Assembly (NCBI RefSeq): GCF_009601165.1
Contig: NZ_WIRE01000001.1
Location: 2,728,001 to 2,792,000 of the forward strand
Origin: Alcanivorax sediminis
Lineage (GTDB): Bacteria; Pseudomonadota; Gammaproteobacteria; Pseudomonadales; Alcanivoracaceae
Direction of reading: 5' to 3'
DNA length: 64,000 nucleotides
The notes under the pieces were generated by a model. The model worked only from the letters and a program-made list of their open reading frames with translations, was not told where the DNA came from and did not search any database. Shown here one piece after another: positions 34,938 through 43,971 of this stretch; positions within the stretch are counted from its first letter, which is position 1; every line of letters starts with the position of its first letter. Both the position numbers and the translations under genes were made by a program.

Positions 34938-35726
34938 ATGAATCTACACGGAAAAATCCTGATCACTGTATTGGCGGGCTCACTGGCTGCCTGCGCCACG
35001 TCTCCTCTGGGGCGCAACCAGTTCCTGCTGATGCCGGAAGATCAGATGAATGAAATGGGCGCCACAGCCTACCAACAGATCAAGCAGGAAACGCCGGTCA
35101 GCAAGGACCAGAGCCAGACCGCCTACATCCGTTGCGTGGCCAATGCCATTACCTCAACCCTGCCAGACAAGCAGTCCTGGGAGGTGAACCTGTTCGAAGA
35201 TAATTCTGCCAATGCCTTTGCTCTGCCGGGCGGCAAGATTGGCGTGAACACCGGCTTGCTGAAAGTCGCCAAGAACCAGTCACAGCTGGCCACCGTTATC
35301 GGCCATGAAATTGGCCATGTGCAGGCCCATCACTCCAATGAGCGCATGTCGCTGGAATACGCCACCCAGAATGGCCTGGGCCTGATCGGCGCCATCGCCG
35401 GGCAGGATACGGCCGTCAAACAGGGTATTTTCGCCGCCATGGGACTTGGCGCGCAGTATGGTGTGGCCCTGCCCTTCAGCCGCAAGCATGAAGCGGAAGC
35501 CGATATTGTTGGCCTGCAGTTGATGGCCAAAGCCGGTTTCGACCCGCGTGAAAGCGTCAACCTGTGGGTCAACATGGCTGCAGCCAATGGCGGCGAGCCA
35601 CCGGAGTTCATGTCCACCCACCCCTCCAACGAGACCCGCATACAAGGGCTGCAGTCTCGTCTGCCGGAAGTGATGCCGCTTTATAACCAAGCCAAGGCGG
35701 CTGGCCGGAATCCGAGCTGCGGTTAA
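34938..35726 (+). CDS. M48-family metalloprotease lipoprotein
   Basis: Lipoprotein protease of 262 residues with lipobox LAAC (Cys19). The zinc motif HEIGH is at 123-127 and the third ligand lies in RKHEAEADIVG. The STHPSNETRI segment near the C-terminus is typical of LoiP/BepA-type periplasmic M48 enzymes that act on outer-membrane proteins. It lacks the TPR domain of BepA, so it is closer to LoiP/YcaL. It lies 4 bases behind the ABC1 kinase gene, so the two form an operon that ends at the terminator near 35800. Confidence 0.9.
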   Translation: MNLHGKILITVLAGSLAACATSPLGRNQFLLMPEDQMNEMGATAYQQIKQETPVSKDQSQTAYIRCVANAITSTLPDKQSWEVNLFEDNSANAFALPGGKIGVNTGLLKVAKNQSQLATVIGHEIGHVQAHHSNERMSLEYATQNGLGLIGAIAGQDTAVKQGIFAAMGLGAQYGVALPFSRKHEAEADIVGLQLMAKAGFDPRESVNLWVNMAAANGGEPPEFMSTHPSNETRIQGLQSRLPEVMPLYNQAKAAGRNPSCG

Positions 35727-35795
35727 AAAGTCGCAGGCTTCAAGCTACAACGCGGGAAGCGCCAAGCAAGGCTGAACCCGCTTATAGCCAAGAAC

Positions 35796-35829
35796 AAAAA
35801 AACCGCGCCTGTGAGGGCGCGGTTTTTTT
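35796..35829. terminator. bidirectional terminator between M48 gene and nfuA
   Basis: AAAAACCGCGCC-tgtga-GGGCGCGGTTTTT with A and T runs on both sides, between convergent genes. Confidence 0.9.
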
Positions 35830-35852
35830 AGCCTGTAACTCGTGGCCGGATC

Positions 35853-36446
35853 TTAGTTGTAGTATGCGTTATCCGTTACCGTGTGATCGGTCTTGTCACG
35901 CACGCCAGTCAGTTCCGGAATACGTTCTTTCAGCGTCTTTTCCACACCATCGCGCAGGGTGACATCCACCACGGAGCAACCCTGACAGCCACCACCAAAC
36001 TCCAGCACTGCAACCATATCTTCGGTTAACTCAAGCAGCTGCACGCTGCCACCATGGGCCGCCAGGTTCGGGTTGATTTCGGCATACAGCACATAGTTGA
36101 TCTTCTCTTCCACAGAAGCATCTTCACTGATGTCCGGCACGCGGGATTTCGGAGCGCGGAAAGTCAGCTGGCCTCCCATGCTGTCTTTTTTGTAATCGAT
36201 GACCGCATCTTCCAGGTAACGCACACTCTTGCCTTCGATCCAGGCGTAAAACCCTTCGAAATCAAGGCGCACATCGCCCTCTTCCTGCTCACCCTCCGGA
36301 CAGTAGGCCATGCAGCACTCGGCATGGGGGGTGCCAGGACGCTCCACAAAGATGCGAACCGCGATGTCTTCCTGGTCCTGTTTGCTGAGCAAGTCGCGCA
36401 GGTATTCCTGGGCGGGCTCAGTAATCTTGATCAACTGCTCTGACAT
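35853..36446 (-). CDS. nfuA: Fe-S cluster carrier NfuA
   Basis: Delivers 4Fe-4S clusters to apoproteins such as lipoyl synthase and aconitase. It has 197 residues in two domains: a degenerate A-type scaffold domain (about 1-105) and the NifU-like domain (about 112-190) with Cys154 and Cys157 in GGGCQGCS, which hold the cluster between two monomers. The N-terminal domain here retains extra cysteines (ECCMAYC, 44-49). The start at 36446 (MSEQLIKITEPA) is the family start; 13 codons upstream in frame are discarded. It is monocistronic. Confidence 0.94.
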   Translation of the reverse strand: MSEQLIKITEPAQEYLRDLLSKQDQEDIAVRIFVERPGTPHAECCMAYCPEGEQEEGDVRLDFEGFYAWIEGKSVRYLEDAVIDYKKDSMGGQLTFRAPKSRVPDISEDASVEEKINYVLYAEINPNLAAHGGSVQLLELTEDMVAVLEFGGGCQGCSVVDVTLRDGVEKTLKERIPELTGVRDKTDHTVTDNAYYN

Positions 36447-36640
36447 TACGCTTCCTGATCCGGGTGAGTGACCGCAGGCAAGCATTGATGCCAGCGGAAC
36501 TATCCCGACTATTTTAGTCAGGTACTCGGCAGTTGCAAATGATCAAAGGTCAGTTTTACTTCAGGGTATAAGTCCGCGACACGGAAGCGTAGAATATGCC
36601 CCACTTCGAACCGGCATTAGGTAGCAGCGGCGGGATAGCG

Positions 36641-36868
36641 ATGACAGAGCAAAACGACCAAGACAAACAGGACAAACCCACCCTGATCCAGACTATTCAC
36701 AGTATTCTGGCGGCGCTGATTGGCGTACAGAGCGGGAAGAACCGCGAGCGCGATTTCACCAAGGGTGATGCCGGCAATTATCTTGGCGTCTATGTGATTC
36801 TGGTCATTGGTCTGGTCATCGGCATGGTGATCACCGTTAACCTGGTTCTGGACGCTGCAGCCAAGTAA
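36641..36868 (+). CDS. DUF2970 small membrane protein
   Basis: Protein of 75 residues with the DUF2970 pattern: a short charged N-terminus, then LIQTIHSILAALIGVQSGKN and one transmembrane helix (about 47-70, VYVILVIGLVIGMVITVNLV). Function unknown. The start at 36641 (MTEQND) is preferred because the 15 preceding codons are not family-like. It is preceded by GGGA. Confidence 0.82.
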   Translation: MTEQNDQDKQDKPTLIQTIHSILAALIGVQSGKNRERDFTKGDAGNYLGVYVILVIGLVIGMVITVNLVLDAAAK

Positions 36869-36931
36869 TTTCCCGCCATTTTTAAGCGCCCTCTGTTATA
36901 GAGATATGCCAAGATATTTCTTTTCACTATA

Positions 36932-36965
36932 AGGGGGCTTTGCTAGAGTGCCGCACTAGCCCCCT
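36932..36965 (+). promoter_or_regulatory. hairpin in the cysI leader
   Basis: Outer arms AGGGGGCT (36932-36939) and AGCCCCCT (36958-36965); an alternative inner pairing GCTAG/CTAGC shares the right arm. It lies 54 bases before the cysI start. There is no T-run, so it is not a plain terminator; it may be a protein site or a fold that controls cysI. Confidence 0.5.
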
Positions 36966-37019
36966 GCGCGCGGCGCTTACTTATTGAATTCTCAAGCATT
37001 AAGGACGGTATACGGTCCC

Positions 37020-38669
37020 ATGTACGTTTATCAGGAGCACGATCAGCGATTGCTGGAAGAACGGGTGGCACAGTATCGTGACCAAACCCGCCGTTATCTG
37101 GCCGGCGAACTTAGCGAAGACGAGTTTCTCGCCCTGCGCCTGCAAAACGGCCTTTACGTTCAACGTTATGCGCCAATGATGCGCATCGCGGTTCCCTATG
37201 GGCTGCTGTCCAGTGCCCAGCTACGTCGGCTGGCACATATCACCCGTACCTACGACAAGGGCTTTTGCCACGTAAGTACCCGGCAGAACATTCAGCTCAA
37301 TTGGCCCGCGCTTGAAGACGTACCTGACATTCTCGCCGAGCTGGCCGAAGTTCAGATGCATGGCATTCAGACCAGTGGTAACTGTATCCGTAATACCACC
37401 ACGGACGAACTGGCTGGCGTGAACCCTAAAGAGATCGAGGATCCTCGCCCCTGGTGCGAGATTATTCGCCAGTGGTCGACCTTCAACCCTGAATTTGCCT
37501 ACCTTCCGCGCAAATTCAAGATTGCGGTTAATGCCGTGCAGGATGAAGATCCGGCCATTATCGGGGTACACGATATCGGCGTTAAGGTAGTCCACAATGA
37601 TGCCGGTGAAACCGGCTTCGAAGTCTGGGCCGGCGGCGGTCTCGGCCGTACCCCCATGACCGGAGCGGTCATTGGCGAATTCGTGCCTTGGCAACACTTG
37701 CTCTCCTATCTGGAATCCGTGCTGCGTGTGTATAACAAGTACGGTAACCGGGACAACAAGTACAAGGCGCGCATCAAGATTCTGGTCAAGGCTCTGGGCG
37801 CGGACAAATATCGGGAACTGGTTGAGCAAGAGTTCGCCGAATTGAAAGACGGTCCGATGACCCTCACCGAACAAGAGGTTCAACGTATCCAGCAATGCTT
37901 CACCGCTCAGGATTACCGCAGCGATGTGGACAGCAGCGAACTGGAAGCTCGTCTTGCCGATAACAAGGCGTTTAACCGCTGGTATCACACCAATACCCAT
38001 GCCCACAAGCAGGCGGGTTACCGTGCCGTTACCCTCACCCTGAAAAAGACTTCCCGGGTGCCGGGCGACATTACCCACGAGCAACTGGACGCAGTGGCTG
38101 AGCTGGCTGACAGCTACAGCTTTGGAGAGATCCGCAACAGCCACCAGCAGAACATGGTGCTCGCGGATGTTGCTGCCAGCGACCTGTTTACCCTCTGGCA
38201 GAAGCTGGACGCGCTGGGCTTTGCTACACCCAACCTCGGTCTGCTCACCGATATGGTCTGCTGCCCCGGTGGCGACCTGTGTGCCTTGGCCAACGCCAAG
38301 TCCATCCCGATTGCCGAGTCCATCCAGCATCGCTTCTCGGACCTGGATTACCTGCATGACCTTGGCACGCTGGACCTGAACATTTCCGGCTGCATGAACG
38401 CCTGTGGGCACCATCACATTGGTCATATCGGTATCCTGGGTGTGGACAAGAAAGGTAAAGAGTTCTACCAGATCACTCTGGGTGGCCGTGGTGACAAATT
38501 TACTCGCGTAGGCGAGAAGCTGGGTCCGTCATTCGAGGCCGACGAAGTCACTGATGTGGTTGAAAAAATCATCAACCTCTACGTGGAAAAGCGTCACGAA
38601 AACGAGCCCTTCATCGACACCTACGAACGCATTGGTATGGACACGTTCAAGGAGCGCATCTATGGGTAA
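37020..38669 (+). CDS. cysI: sulfite (nitrite/sulfite) reductase hemoprotein CysI
   Basis: Siroheme- and 4Fe-4S-containing reductase of 549 residues that makes sulfide from sulfite for cysteine synthesis. Cluster/siroheme cysteines are in MVCCPGGDLC (about 408-417) and SGCMNACGHHHIGHIG (about 456-471). The N-terminal parachute region LRLQNGLYVQRYAPMMRIAVPYG is typical of the ferredoxin-type Pseudomonas CysI rather than the E. coli NADPH type. The start is taken at ATG 37020 (MYVYQEHDQ), matching that group; a TTG 12 codons upstream is possible. It overlaps the DUF934 partner by 8 bases. Confidence 0.95.
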   Translation: MYVYQEHDQRLLEERVAQYRDQTRRYLAGELSEDEFLALRLQNGLYVQRYAPMMRIAVPYGLLSSAQLRRLAHITRTYDKGFCHVSTRQNIQLNWPALEDVPDILAELAEVQMHGIQTSGNCIRNTTTDELAGVNPKEIEDPRPWCEIIRQWSTFNPEFAYLPRKFKIAVNAVQDEDPAIIGVHDIGVKVVHNDAGETGFEVWAGGGLGRTPMTGAVIGEFVPWQHLLSYLESVLRVYNKYGNRDNKYKARIKILVKALGADKYRELVEQEFAELKDGPMTLTEQEVQRIQQCFTAQDYRSDVDSSELEARLADNKAFNRWYHTNTHAHKQAGYRAVTLTLKKTSRVPGDITHEQLDAVAELADSYSFGEIRNSHQQNMVLADVAASDLFTLWQKLDALGFATPNLGLLTDMVCCPGGDLCALANAKSIPIAESIQHRFSDLDYLHDLGTLDLNISGCMNACGHHHIGHIGILGVDKKGKEFYQITLGGRGDKFTRVGEKLGPSFEADEVTDVVEKIINLYVEKRHENEPFIDTYERIGMDTFKERIYG

Positions 38670-39150
38670 GGTCATCGTTGATGGTGCCATCGTGGACAAC
38701 CAGTGGCAGCGTCTGGAAGCGGAATCACTGGAGAATGGTCTGCCGGAAGGCAAGGTCATTGTTCCCCTCGCCTACTGGCAGAGCAACCGTGACGAGCTAA
38801 TCAGCCGTGGCGACGTGGCTGTTTGGCTTGCGCCGGGTGAAGAGCCTCGCGACCTGGAAGACGATCTGGAAAGGTTTGAACTGATTGCCATCCACTTCCC
38901 GGCATTCAAGGATGGGCGAGGTTACTCCTACGCACGCGAGCTGCGCACCCGCTACAAGTTCCAGGGGGAAATTCGTGCCACCGGGGATGTGCTGCGCGAC
39001 CAGTTGTTCTACCTGCAACGCTGCGGCTTCAATGCCTTTGAAGTACGTGCGGACCGCAGCATAGAAGAAGCCATCGCCGGGCTGCAGGATTTCACCGTGA
39101 CCTATCAAGGGGATGTGACTGACCCGCGACCGATTTACCGTCGCGCCTGA
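38662..39150 (+). CDS. DUF934 protein, partner of CysI
   Basis: Protein of 162 residues of the DUF934 family, regularly encoded directly after ferredoxin-type cysI and sometimes called an oxidoreductase, though no redox motif is visible. Family features are the GEEPRDLEDDLERFELIAIHFPAFKDGRGYSYARELR block, in which FKDGRGYS is nearly invariant, and LFYLQRCGFNAFEVR. The start ATG lies inside the last codons of cysI, with AAGGAG upstream, so it is translationally coupled. Confidence 0.93.
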   Translation: MGKVIVDGAIVDNQWQRLEAESLENGLPEGKVIVPLAYWQSNRDELISRGDVAVWLAPGEEPRDLEDDLERFELIAIHFPAFKDGRGYSYARELRTRYKFQGEIRATGDVLRDQLFYLQRCGFNAFEVRADRSIEEAIAGLQDFTVTYQGDVTDPRPIYRRA

Positions 39151-39172
39151 TCAGAAACATTTCCCTCGAAAC

Positions 39173-39205
39173 GAAAACGCCGCTGCTAGAACCAGCGGCG
39201 TTTTC
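39173..39205. terminator. bidirectional terminator inside the 3' end of the CorA-like gene
   Basis: Hairpin GAAAACGCCGCTG-ctagaac-CAGCGGCGTTTTC ends the cysI operon. Its right arm is also the last codons of the convergent transporter gene, whose stop is at 39186. Confidence 0.88.
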
Positions 39206-40148
39206 GCATCCAGATCATCACGCCAATCGCGATGACAGTCATCACGCCACAGAACCACCAGAATGCTCGGTCATTCTCCACTCCAGGCAGACCGCCCACA
39301 TTGATCCCGAACAGGCCGGTCAGGAAGCCCAGGGGCAGGAACAATGCAGAGATAATGGCCAACAAGTACATACGATCATTGATCGCCTCGTTTTGTACCG
39401 CAAACACTTCTTCCTGCAGCAAGGTAGCATGCTCCCGGGCCGCGTCCAGGTCTTCGACCAACCGCAGCAAACGATCCGTAGCCTCGCGAATCTGTACCAC
39501 ATCACTTTCCGGAAAGAATCGATCCGTCTGCAACTTCACCAGCGCCTCACGCTGCGGCGTGAGGTAACGACGCAGGGTAATCGCCCGCCGTCGCAGCAAA
39601 CCCAACTGTGAGGTCAATGATGCGGTTGGTGACGCGTCAAGCTGCTCCGCACAGCCCTCCACTTCCGTTTCCAGATTTTCGATAACGTCTTCCATTCGCC
39701 AGGTCAACTCGTCCACCAGCGCGGCCACCAGTTCGGTGGCGGACTGCGGCCCCTCCCCGACCGAAAGAGATTCCTCAACGGTCTCTACGGACACCAGCGT
39801 GCGCTTCTGGGTGCTGATCACACCGTGCGGCCCCAGCCACAGTCGCAGTGCAATCATGTCTTCCGGACGTGCCCCAGGCTGCAAATTGACGCCCCGAAGA
39901 TACACCAGCAGGCCTCCAGCCACTTCTGTGGCACGCGGGCGGGTTTCTGCAGCCGTGAGTGCATCGACAACACGATCCGGAATACCGTTGGACTGCAACC
40001 ACGCAAGACTCTGTGGCTGAGTGTAATCAAGATGAACCCAATGGGTACGGTCGGACTGGAGCGTGTCAGAAGCCGCAAAAGGGATACTCCCCCCCTCATC
40101 ATTCAGGTAGCACCCAATTTTCAGCCAGTTATTCTTGTCCATTCGCAT
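39186..40148 (-). CDS. CorA-family divalent cation transporter, ZntB-like
   Basis: Inner-membrane protein of 320 residues. The large N-terminal cytoplasmic domain (about 1-255) is followed by two C-terminal helices (about 262-283 and 293-313). The signature loop after the first helix reads LFGINVGGLPG instead of the GMN of CorA Mg channels; GIN with GGxPG is typical of ZntB-type Zn2+ transporters. ATG at 40148 and 40142 are equally possible starts. Zinc as substrate is inferred from the motif. Confidence 0.85.
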   Translation of the reverse strand: MRMDKNNWLKIGCYLNDEGGSIPFAASDTLQSDRTHWVHLDYTQPQSLAWLQSNGIPDRVVDALTAAETRPRATEVAGGLLVYLRGVNLQPGARPEDMIALRLWLGPHGVISTQKRTLVSVETVEESLSVGEGPQSATELVAALVDELTWRMEDVIENLETEVEGCAEQLDASPTASLTSQLGLLRRRAITLRRYLTPQREALVKLQTDRFFPESDVVQIREATDRLLRLVEDLDAAREHATLLQEEVFAVQNEAINDRMYLLAIISALFLPLGFLTGLFGINVGGLPGVENDRAFWWFCGVMTVIAIGVMIWMRKRRWF

Positions 40149-40231
40149 TCCTTGTCAGGCCGGGGTTATTTTCAGGATGATGCCCCATTCCCGTCAGATG
40201 AATCCATAGCAAAGATGTAGCGCCAGAATGC

Positions 40232-40270
40232 AAAAAGGCGGAAATACCTTCCGGGTATTTCCGCCTTTTT
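40232..40270 (-). terminator. terminator after acuI
   Basis: Long perfect hairpin AAGGCGGAAATACC-ttcc-GGGTATTTCCGCCTT with flanking A and T runs. It ends the chpA-like to acuI operon and insulates the CorA-like gene. Confidence 0.92.
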
Positions 40271-40318
40271 ATCCGATCTTGAACAAACAAGACAAGCGTC
40301 TGATCATCCACTAATCCA

Positions 40319-41308
40319 TCAGGGCAAACGCACCACCACACGGCCGCGCACGCCCCCCTTTAGGATCTTCGCCACCCATTCATTCACGTCTTCAAGAGTA
40401 ATTTCGGCGGCTTCCAGTTGGCTCATGCCACCCGGGATCCATTCGTCTGCGAGCAGCTGCCACATTTGCTGCTTGATCTCTACCGGCAATTCCACGCTGT
40501 CCACGCCGAGCAGATTGACGCCGCGTAGAATGAACGGAAACACAGTCATGTTCAGCTCCGGGGAGCCGGCCAGACCGCAGCACGCCACACTGCCGCCGTA
40601 TTTGACACTCTTCAGTGCGGTGGTCAGCGCGTCCCCCCCCACACAATCGATAGCACCCGCCCATTGCTCCTTGAGCATGGGCTTGCCGGCATTCTCGAGA
40701 AACGCATCACGGCTGATCACTTCGCTGGCACCCAGCTGTTTCAGCCAGTCCACGGCATCCTGTTTGCCAGACACCGCCGCAACCTGAAAACCCAATTTGG
40801 CCAGAATCGCCACGCTGATACTGCCTACACCACCGGTAGCACCAGTCACCAGCACCGGCCCCTGCTCAGGATTGACGCCGGTATCCAGCAGGGATTCTAC
40901 ACACAGGGCCGCTGTGAGCCCGGCGGTGCCGAGTACCATGGCATCGCGAGGGCTCAAACCTTCAGGCAGTGGCACCAGCCATTCCGCAGGCACACGAATG
41001 TACTCGGCATAACCGCCATCGGTATTCATACCCAGGTCGTAGCCGGTACAGATCACCGCATCCCCTTTGGAGAAAGGCCCATCCCCGGCCTCTTCCACCA
41101 CGCCCACAGCATCAATGCCGGGGGTATGAGGAAAATTACGCGTTACGCCCTTGTTACCAGTGGCAGACAGCGCGTCCTTGAAGTTCAGAGAAGACCACTG
41201 CACCCGGACCAGCACACCTTCGCTGCCAAGTTCTGACAGATCCCGTTCAACCAGGTCCGTCTGGAACCCCCCGTCAACTTCTCGGGTCTGCAATGCCTGG
41301 AATGTCAT
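40319..41308 (-). CDS. acuI: acrylyl-CoA reductase AcuI (YhdH-type quinone oxidoreductase family)
   Basis: Medium-chain dehydrogenase/reductase of 329 residues without catalytic zinc. It reduces acryloyl-CoA to propionyl-CoA with NADPH, removing a toxic intermediate. NADPH-binding loop VTGATGGVGSISVAILAKLGFQVAAVSGK lies at about 154-182. YhdH/AcuI-type segments are SSLNFKDALSATGNKGVTRNFPHTPGIDAVG (about 40-70) and the C-terminal GGVRGRVVVRLP. Its product would feed the methylcitrate cycle encoded at the left end, a metabolic link but not a genetic one. An AGGAGAAG site precedes it. It is the last gene of the operon. Confidence 0.92.
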   Translation of the reverse strand: MTFQALQTREVDGGFQTDLVERDLSELGSEGVLVRVQWSSLNFKDALSATGNKGVTRNFPHTPGIDAVGVVEEAGDGPFSKGDAVICTGYDLGMNTDGGYAEYIRVPAEWLVPLPEGLSPRDAMVLGTAGLTAALCVESLLDTGVNPEQGPVLVTGATGGVGSISVAILAKLGFQVAAVSGKQDAVDWLKQLGASEVISRDAFLENAGKPMLKEQWAGAIDCVGGDALTTALKSVKYGGSVACCGLAGSPELNMTVFPFILRGVNLLGVDSVELPVEIKQQMWQLLADEWIPGGMSQLEAAEITLEDVNEWVAKILKGGVRGRVVVRLP

Positions 41309-41333
41309 AGCTCTTCTCCTGAACGTAAGAGGA

Positions 41334-42386
41334 TCAATGTATCTGGCGCTGGCTACCGCGATGCCAGAGTTTCTCGATAACGCGCTGCAACGTGGCTTCC
41401 ATGGAGAAACCCAGTCGCTCGCCCAGCTTGCGTTTCACTTCCCAGTTCACCTGATAGAGGGTGACGGAGTCCTTGCGCTGCTGCAGTAACTCATCGCTGG
41501 TCATAATCTCATCCACCAGCCCCAGCTCCTTGGCCTGAAGCCCAAACCAGTGCTCCCCGGTGGCCACCTTGTCGAGATCAAGTCCGCGGCGATTATCACG
41601 GACAAAGTCCTTGAAGAGGCGATGGGTGTCTTCCAGCTCTTCCTGAAACTTGGCCCGGCCTTTGTCGGTGTTCTCGCCCAGCATGGTCAGGGTACGCTTG
41701 TATTCACCCGCTGTCATAAGCTCCACATCGATATCATTTTTCTTCAGTAACCGATGGAAGTTGGGGATCTGGGCGACGACGCCAATGGAGCCGATGATGG
41801 AAAATGGGGCAGCGACAATGCGATCCGCAATACAAGCCATCATGTAGCCGCCACTGGCAGCCACACGATCCACAGCGACCGTCAATTTGATCCCGGCATT
41901 GCGGATGCGGCGCAGCTGGGATGACGCCAACCCATAGCTGTGCACCAGCCCACCCGGGCTCTCCAGGCGAACCAGCACTTCATCATTCTGGTTGGCTACC
42001 TGCAGGATTGCGCTGATCTCACGACGCAGGGTTTCCACATCGCTGGCCTGTACATCGCCATCGAAATCCAGAACGAAAAGGCGTGGCGGAATCTTGTCTT
42101 CCGTTCCTGCCTTTTTCTTTTGCTTCGCCTCGCGCTTTTCCTGCTTTTGCTTCTCTTTATGAGCTTTCTTGCGCTGAGCTTCAGGAAGAATTTCGGCTTC
42201 CAGCGCATCTTTCAGGTCTTCAAACTCATCATTCAGGTGGCGGACCTTCAGTTCGCCATCTTCACCTCCCTTGTGGCGCCCGCGGGAAGCAGAGGCAGCA
42301 ATACCCCCAATAATGAACAACAGCGCCACCACCAGGGTGGCCACTTTGGCAAGAAACATGCCGTACTCAGAAAGAAACGCGATCAC
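41334..42386 (-). CDS. sohB: inner-membrane peptidase SohB (S49)
   Basis: Signal-peptide-peptidase-like serine protease of 350 residues. It has an N-terminal membrane helix (about 12-33), a highly charged Lys/Glu-rich linker (about 40-97), then the S49 domain. The predicted catalytic pair is Ser178 (RVAASGGYMMA) and Lys230 (GEYKRTLT). The RLESPGGLVHSYG block is the SohB substrate-cleft signature. The start codon is GTG at 42386. It lies 25 bases upstream of acuI on the same strand. Confidence 0.93.
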   Translation of the reverse strand: MIAFLSEYGMFLAKVATLVVALLFIIGGIAASASRGRHKGGEDGELKVRHLNDEFEDLKDALEAEILPEAQRKKAHKEKQKQEKREAKQKKKAGTEDKIPPRLFVLDFDGDVQASDVETLRREISAILQVANQNDEVLVRLESPGGLVHSYGLASSQLRRIRNAGIKLTVAVDRVAASGGYMMACIADRIVAAPFSIIGSIGVVAQIPNFHRLLKKNDIDVELMTAGEYKRTLTMLGENTDKGRAKFQEELEDTHRLFKDFVRDNRRGLDLDKVATGEHWFGLQAKELGLVDEIMTSDELLQQRKDSVTLYQVNWEVKRKLGERLGFSMEATLQRVIEKLWHRGSQRQIH

Positions 42387-42511
42387 GATGTACCTGCTTG
42401 ATTGAAAATGGATGCCTGTCTCACAGGCAGAATCCGCAAGATTCTACCTAAGCGAGACGGCCGGGGATACTTGAGGGCGGGCCAACCTGCGGCGATTGGC
42501 CCGGTGTGAAA

Positions 42512-43159
42512 TCAGTTCCAGCCTGAAATAGCCTGCTGGGCACTGCCATTCATGGGGCGGGCCACCAGGCCTGTCTGACCTGCAGTCACTTCAAAAAGGG
42601 CGCCATCGGCCATCGGCAGATAGGCGGCGCTACCGTAACGGGCATCAATTAGCAGGCTCCATCCATCCTTGGCCATTTTCCACACATCCAGCCCTACCGG
42701 GTCACGATGGAGGTTGTAGACTGTGCGGTCTTGGGAGCGTTCGTCTTCCAAGGCGTAGTATCGGCCGGAAATGCGGTCCAGTTGATAGCCTGGCTTCAGC
42801 CCCATGAGAGCGAACGGCATCTTCCACTTGATGATCCGCGCATCCAGCTGCCACTGGTCTCCCTTAAGACGAAAGTCCTCAGCGATACCGTCGGTGCGAG
42901 TCACCGTGGCAATAAACGATTGCTCACCGGATTGACGGAAGCTGACCGTGGCCACGGGCACTTCCTGGGCATATTCACGGTAGCCATAGATGTTGAGCGC
43001 AAAAATACTCAAGTAAATAGCTACGCCCACCAATAGCAGGCCTCCAGTGCCCTTGAGCCACTGCAACAACCACTTCTGGCGCAGCAAAATCCAGGCACCA
43101 GCGAGTACGAACAGCAAGCTAAACCCGAACAGGATTAGCGGAGCGAGGGTGTAATTCAT
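42512..43159 (-). CDS. membrane protein of unknown function next to nudC
   Basis: Protein of 215 residues with two N-terminal membrane helices (about 6-27 and 36-58) followed by a soluble domain of about 150 residues (KWKMPFALMGLKPGYQLDRISGRYY, DRTVYNLHRDPVGLDVWKMA), predicted to be outside the cytoplasm. Homologues are sometimes labelled as efflux or multidrug proteins, but nothing in the sequence supports transport. It starts 2 bases after the nudC stop, and its conserved link to nudC and sohB is the only functional clue. Confidence 0.75.
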   Translation of the reverse strand: MNYTLAPLILFGFSLLFVLAGAWILLRQKWLLQWLKGTGGLLLVGVAIYLSIFALNIYGYREYAQEVPVATVSFRQSGEQSFIATVTRTDGIAEDFRLKGDQWQLDARIIKWKMPFALMGLKPGYQLDRISGRYYALEDERSQDRTVYNLHRDPVGLDVWKMAKDGWSLLIDARYGSAAYLPMADGALFEVTAGQTGLVARPMNGSAQQAISGWN

Positions 43160-43161
43160 GG

Positions 43162-43971
43162 TTAGTCCTTTGACTCCAGGCCGGTTATCCAGCTCTCGAT
43201 CAGGGTGCGGGCGATACTACCGCGGGGAGGTATCTTGGGTAGAGACTGGTAATGGAACCAGTCCGCAGCGACGATCTCGTCATCGTCGATGACGATATCG
43301 CCGCTGGCATAGTCGGCATGGAAGGCAAGCATTAACGAGTGGGGAAACGGCCAGGACTGGCTACCGAGATAGGATAGTTGCCCCACCTCTACACCGGTTT
43401 CTTCCCGGACTTCACGCACCAGCGCCTGCTCTGCACTCTCCCCTGCCTCCATGAATCCCGCAAGACAGGAGAACATACCGTTAGGGAAGCGTGCAGACTG
43501 ACCCAGCAGGGCGTACTCGCCCCGCGTCACCAACGTAATGATGCAAGGCGTAATGCGCGGATACTGGGTGTAGCCACATTGCGGGCATTGCATGCAAAGC
43601 TCTTTGCCGTGCGCTTCCGTGGGGCTGCCGCAACGGCTGCAATAGCGGTGGTTTTTCTGCCAGCTGAGAAACTGCAGGGCACGGCTGAACATGGAGAAGC
43701 CCGCTTCATCCAGGCCTCCGGCCAGCATATGGCGCTGGGGAACCGGCTGCAGGCTGCCATCATCCAGCTCGTGGCGGGCCAGCTCGCAGACGTAGCAAGG
43801 CTCACCGTTCAGCCAACCAAGAAAATGGTAATCCGGATGTTGCCGGAGCAGAAACGCCGGCAAAGATGGCACCTGTAATTCAGCGTTGAGCAGAATGCTC
43901 TGATCGTGAATCACGTAACAGCGAGCATTTTCGGCATCGCCACTTTCCAGGCGAGACAGATCTATCATCAT
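43162..43971 (-). CDS. nudC: NADH pyrophosphatase / NAD-RNA decapping hydrolase NudC
   Basis: Nudix hydrolase of 269 residues that cleaves NAD(H) and removes NAD caps from RNA. The zinc ribbon has Cys111, Cys114, Cys129 and Cys132. The Nudix box runs from about 172 to 194 (GFMEAGESAEQALVREVREE then TG). The NudC-specific motif SQPWPFPxS appears as SQSWPFPHS, with Ser for Pro. The start overlaps the stop of the upstream ChpA-like gene by 4 bases, so the two are translationally coupled. Confidence 0.94.
   Translation of the reverse strand: MMIDLSRLESGDAENARCYVIHDQSILLNAELQVPSLPAFLLRQHPDYHFLGWLNGEPCYVCELARHELDDGSLQPVPQRHMLAGGLDEAGFSMFSRALQFLSWQKNHRYCSRCGSPTEAHGKELCMQCPQCGYTQYPRITPCIITLVTRGEYALLGQSARFPNGMFSCLAGFMEAGESAEQALVREVREETGVEVGQLSYLGSQSWPFPHSLMLAFHADYASGDIVIDDDEIVAADWFHYQSLPKIPPRGSIARTLIESWITGLESKD

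Noticed and set aside
37221..38426. 401-codon open frame antisense to cysI
   Set aside because: Fully inside cysI, whose siroheme and cluster motifs are unmistakable; no ribosome site or family likeness.
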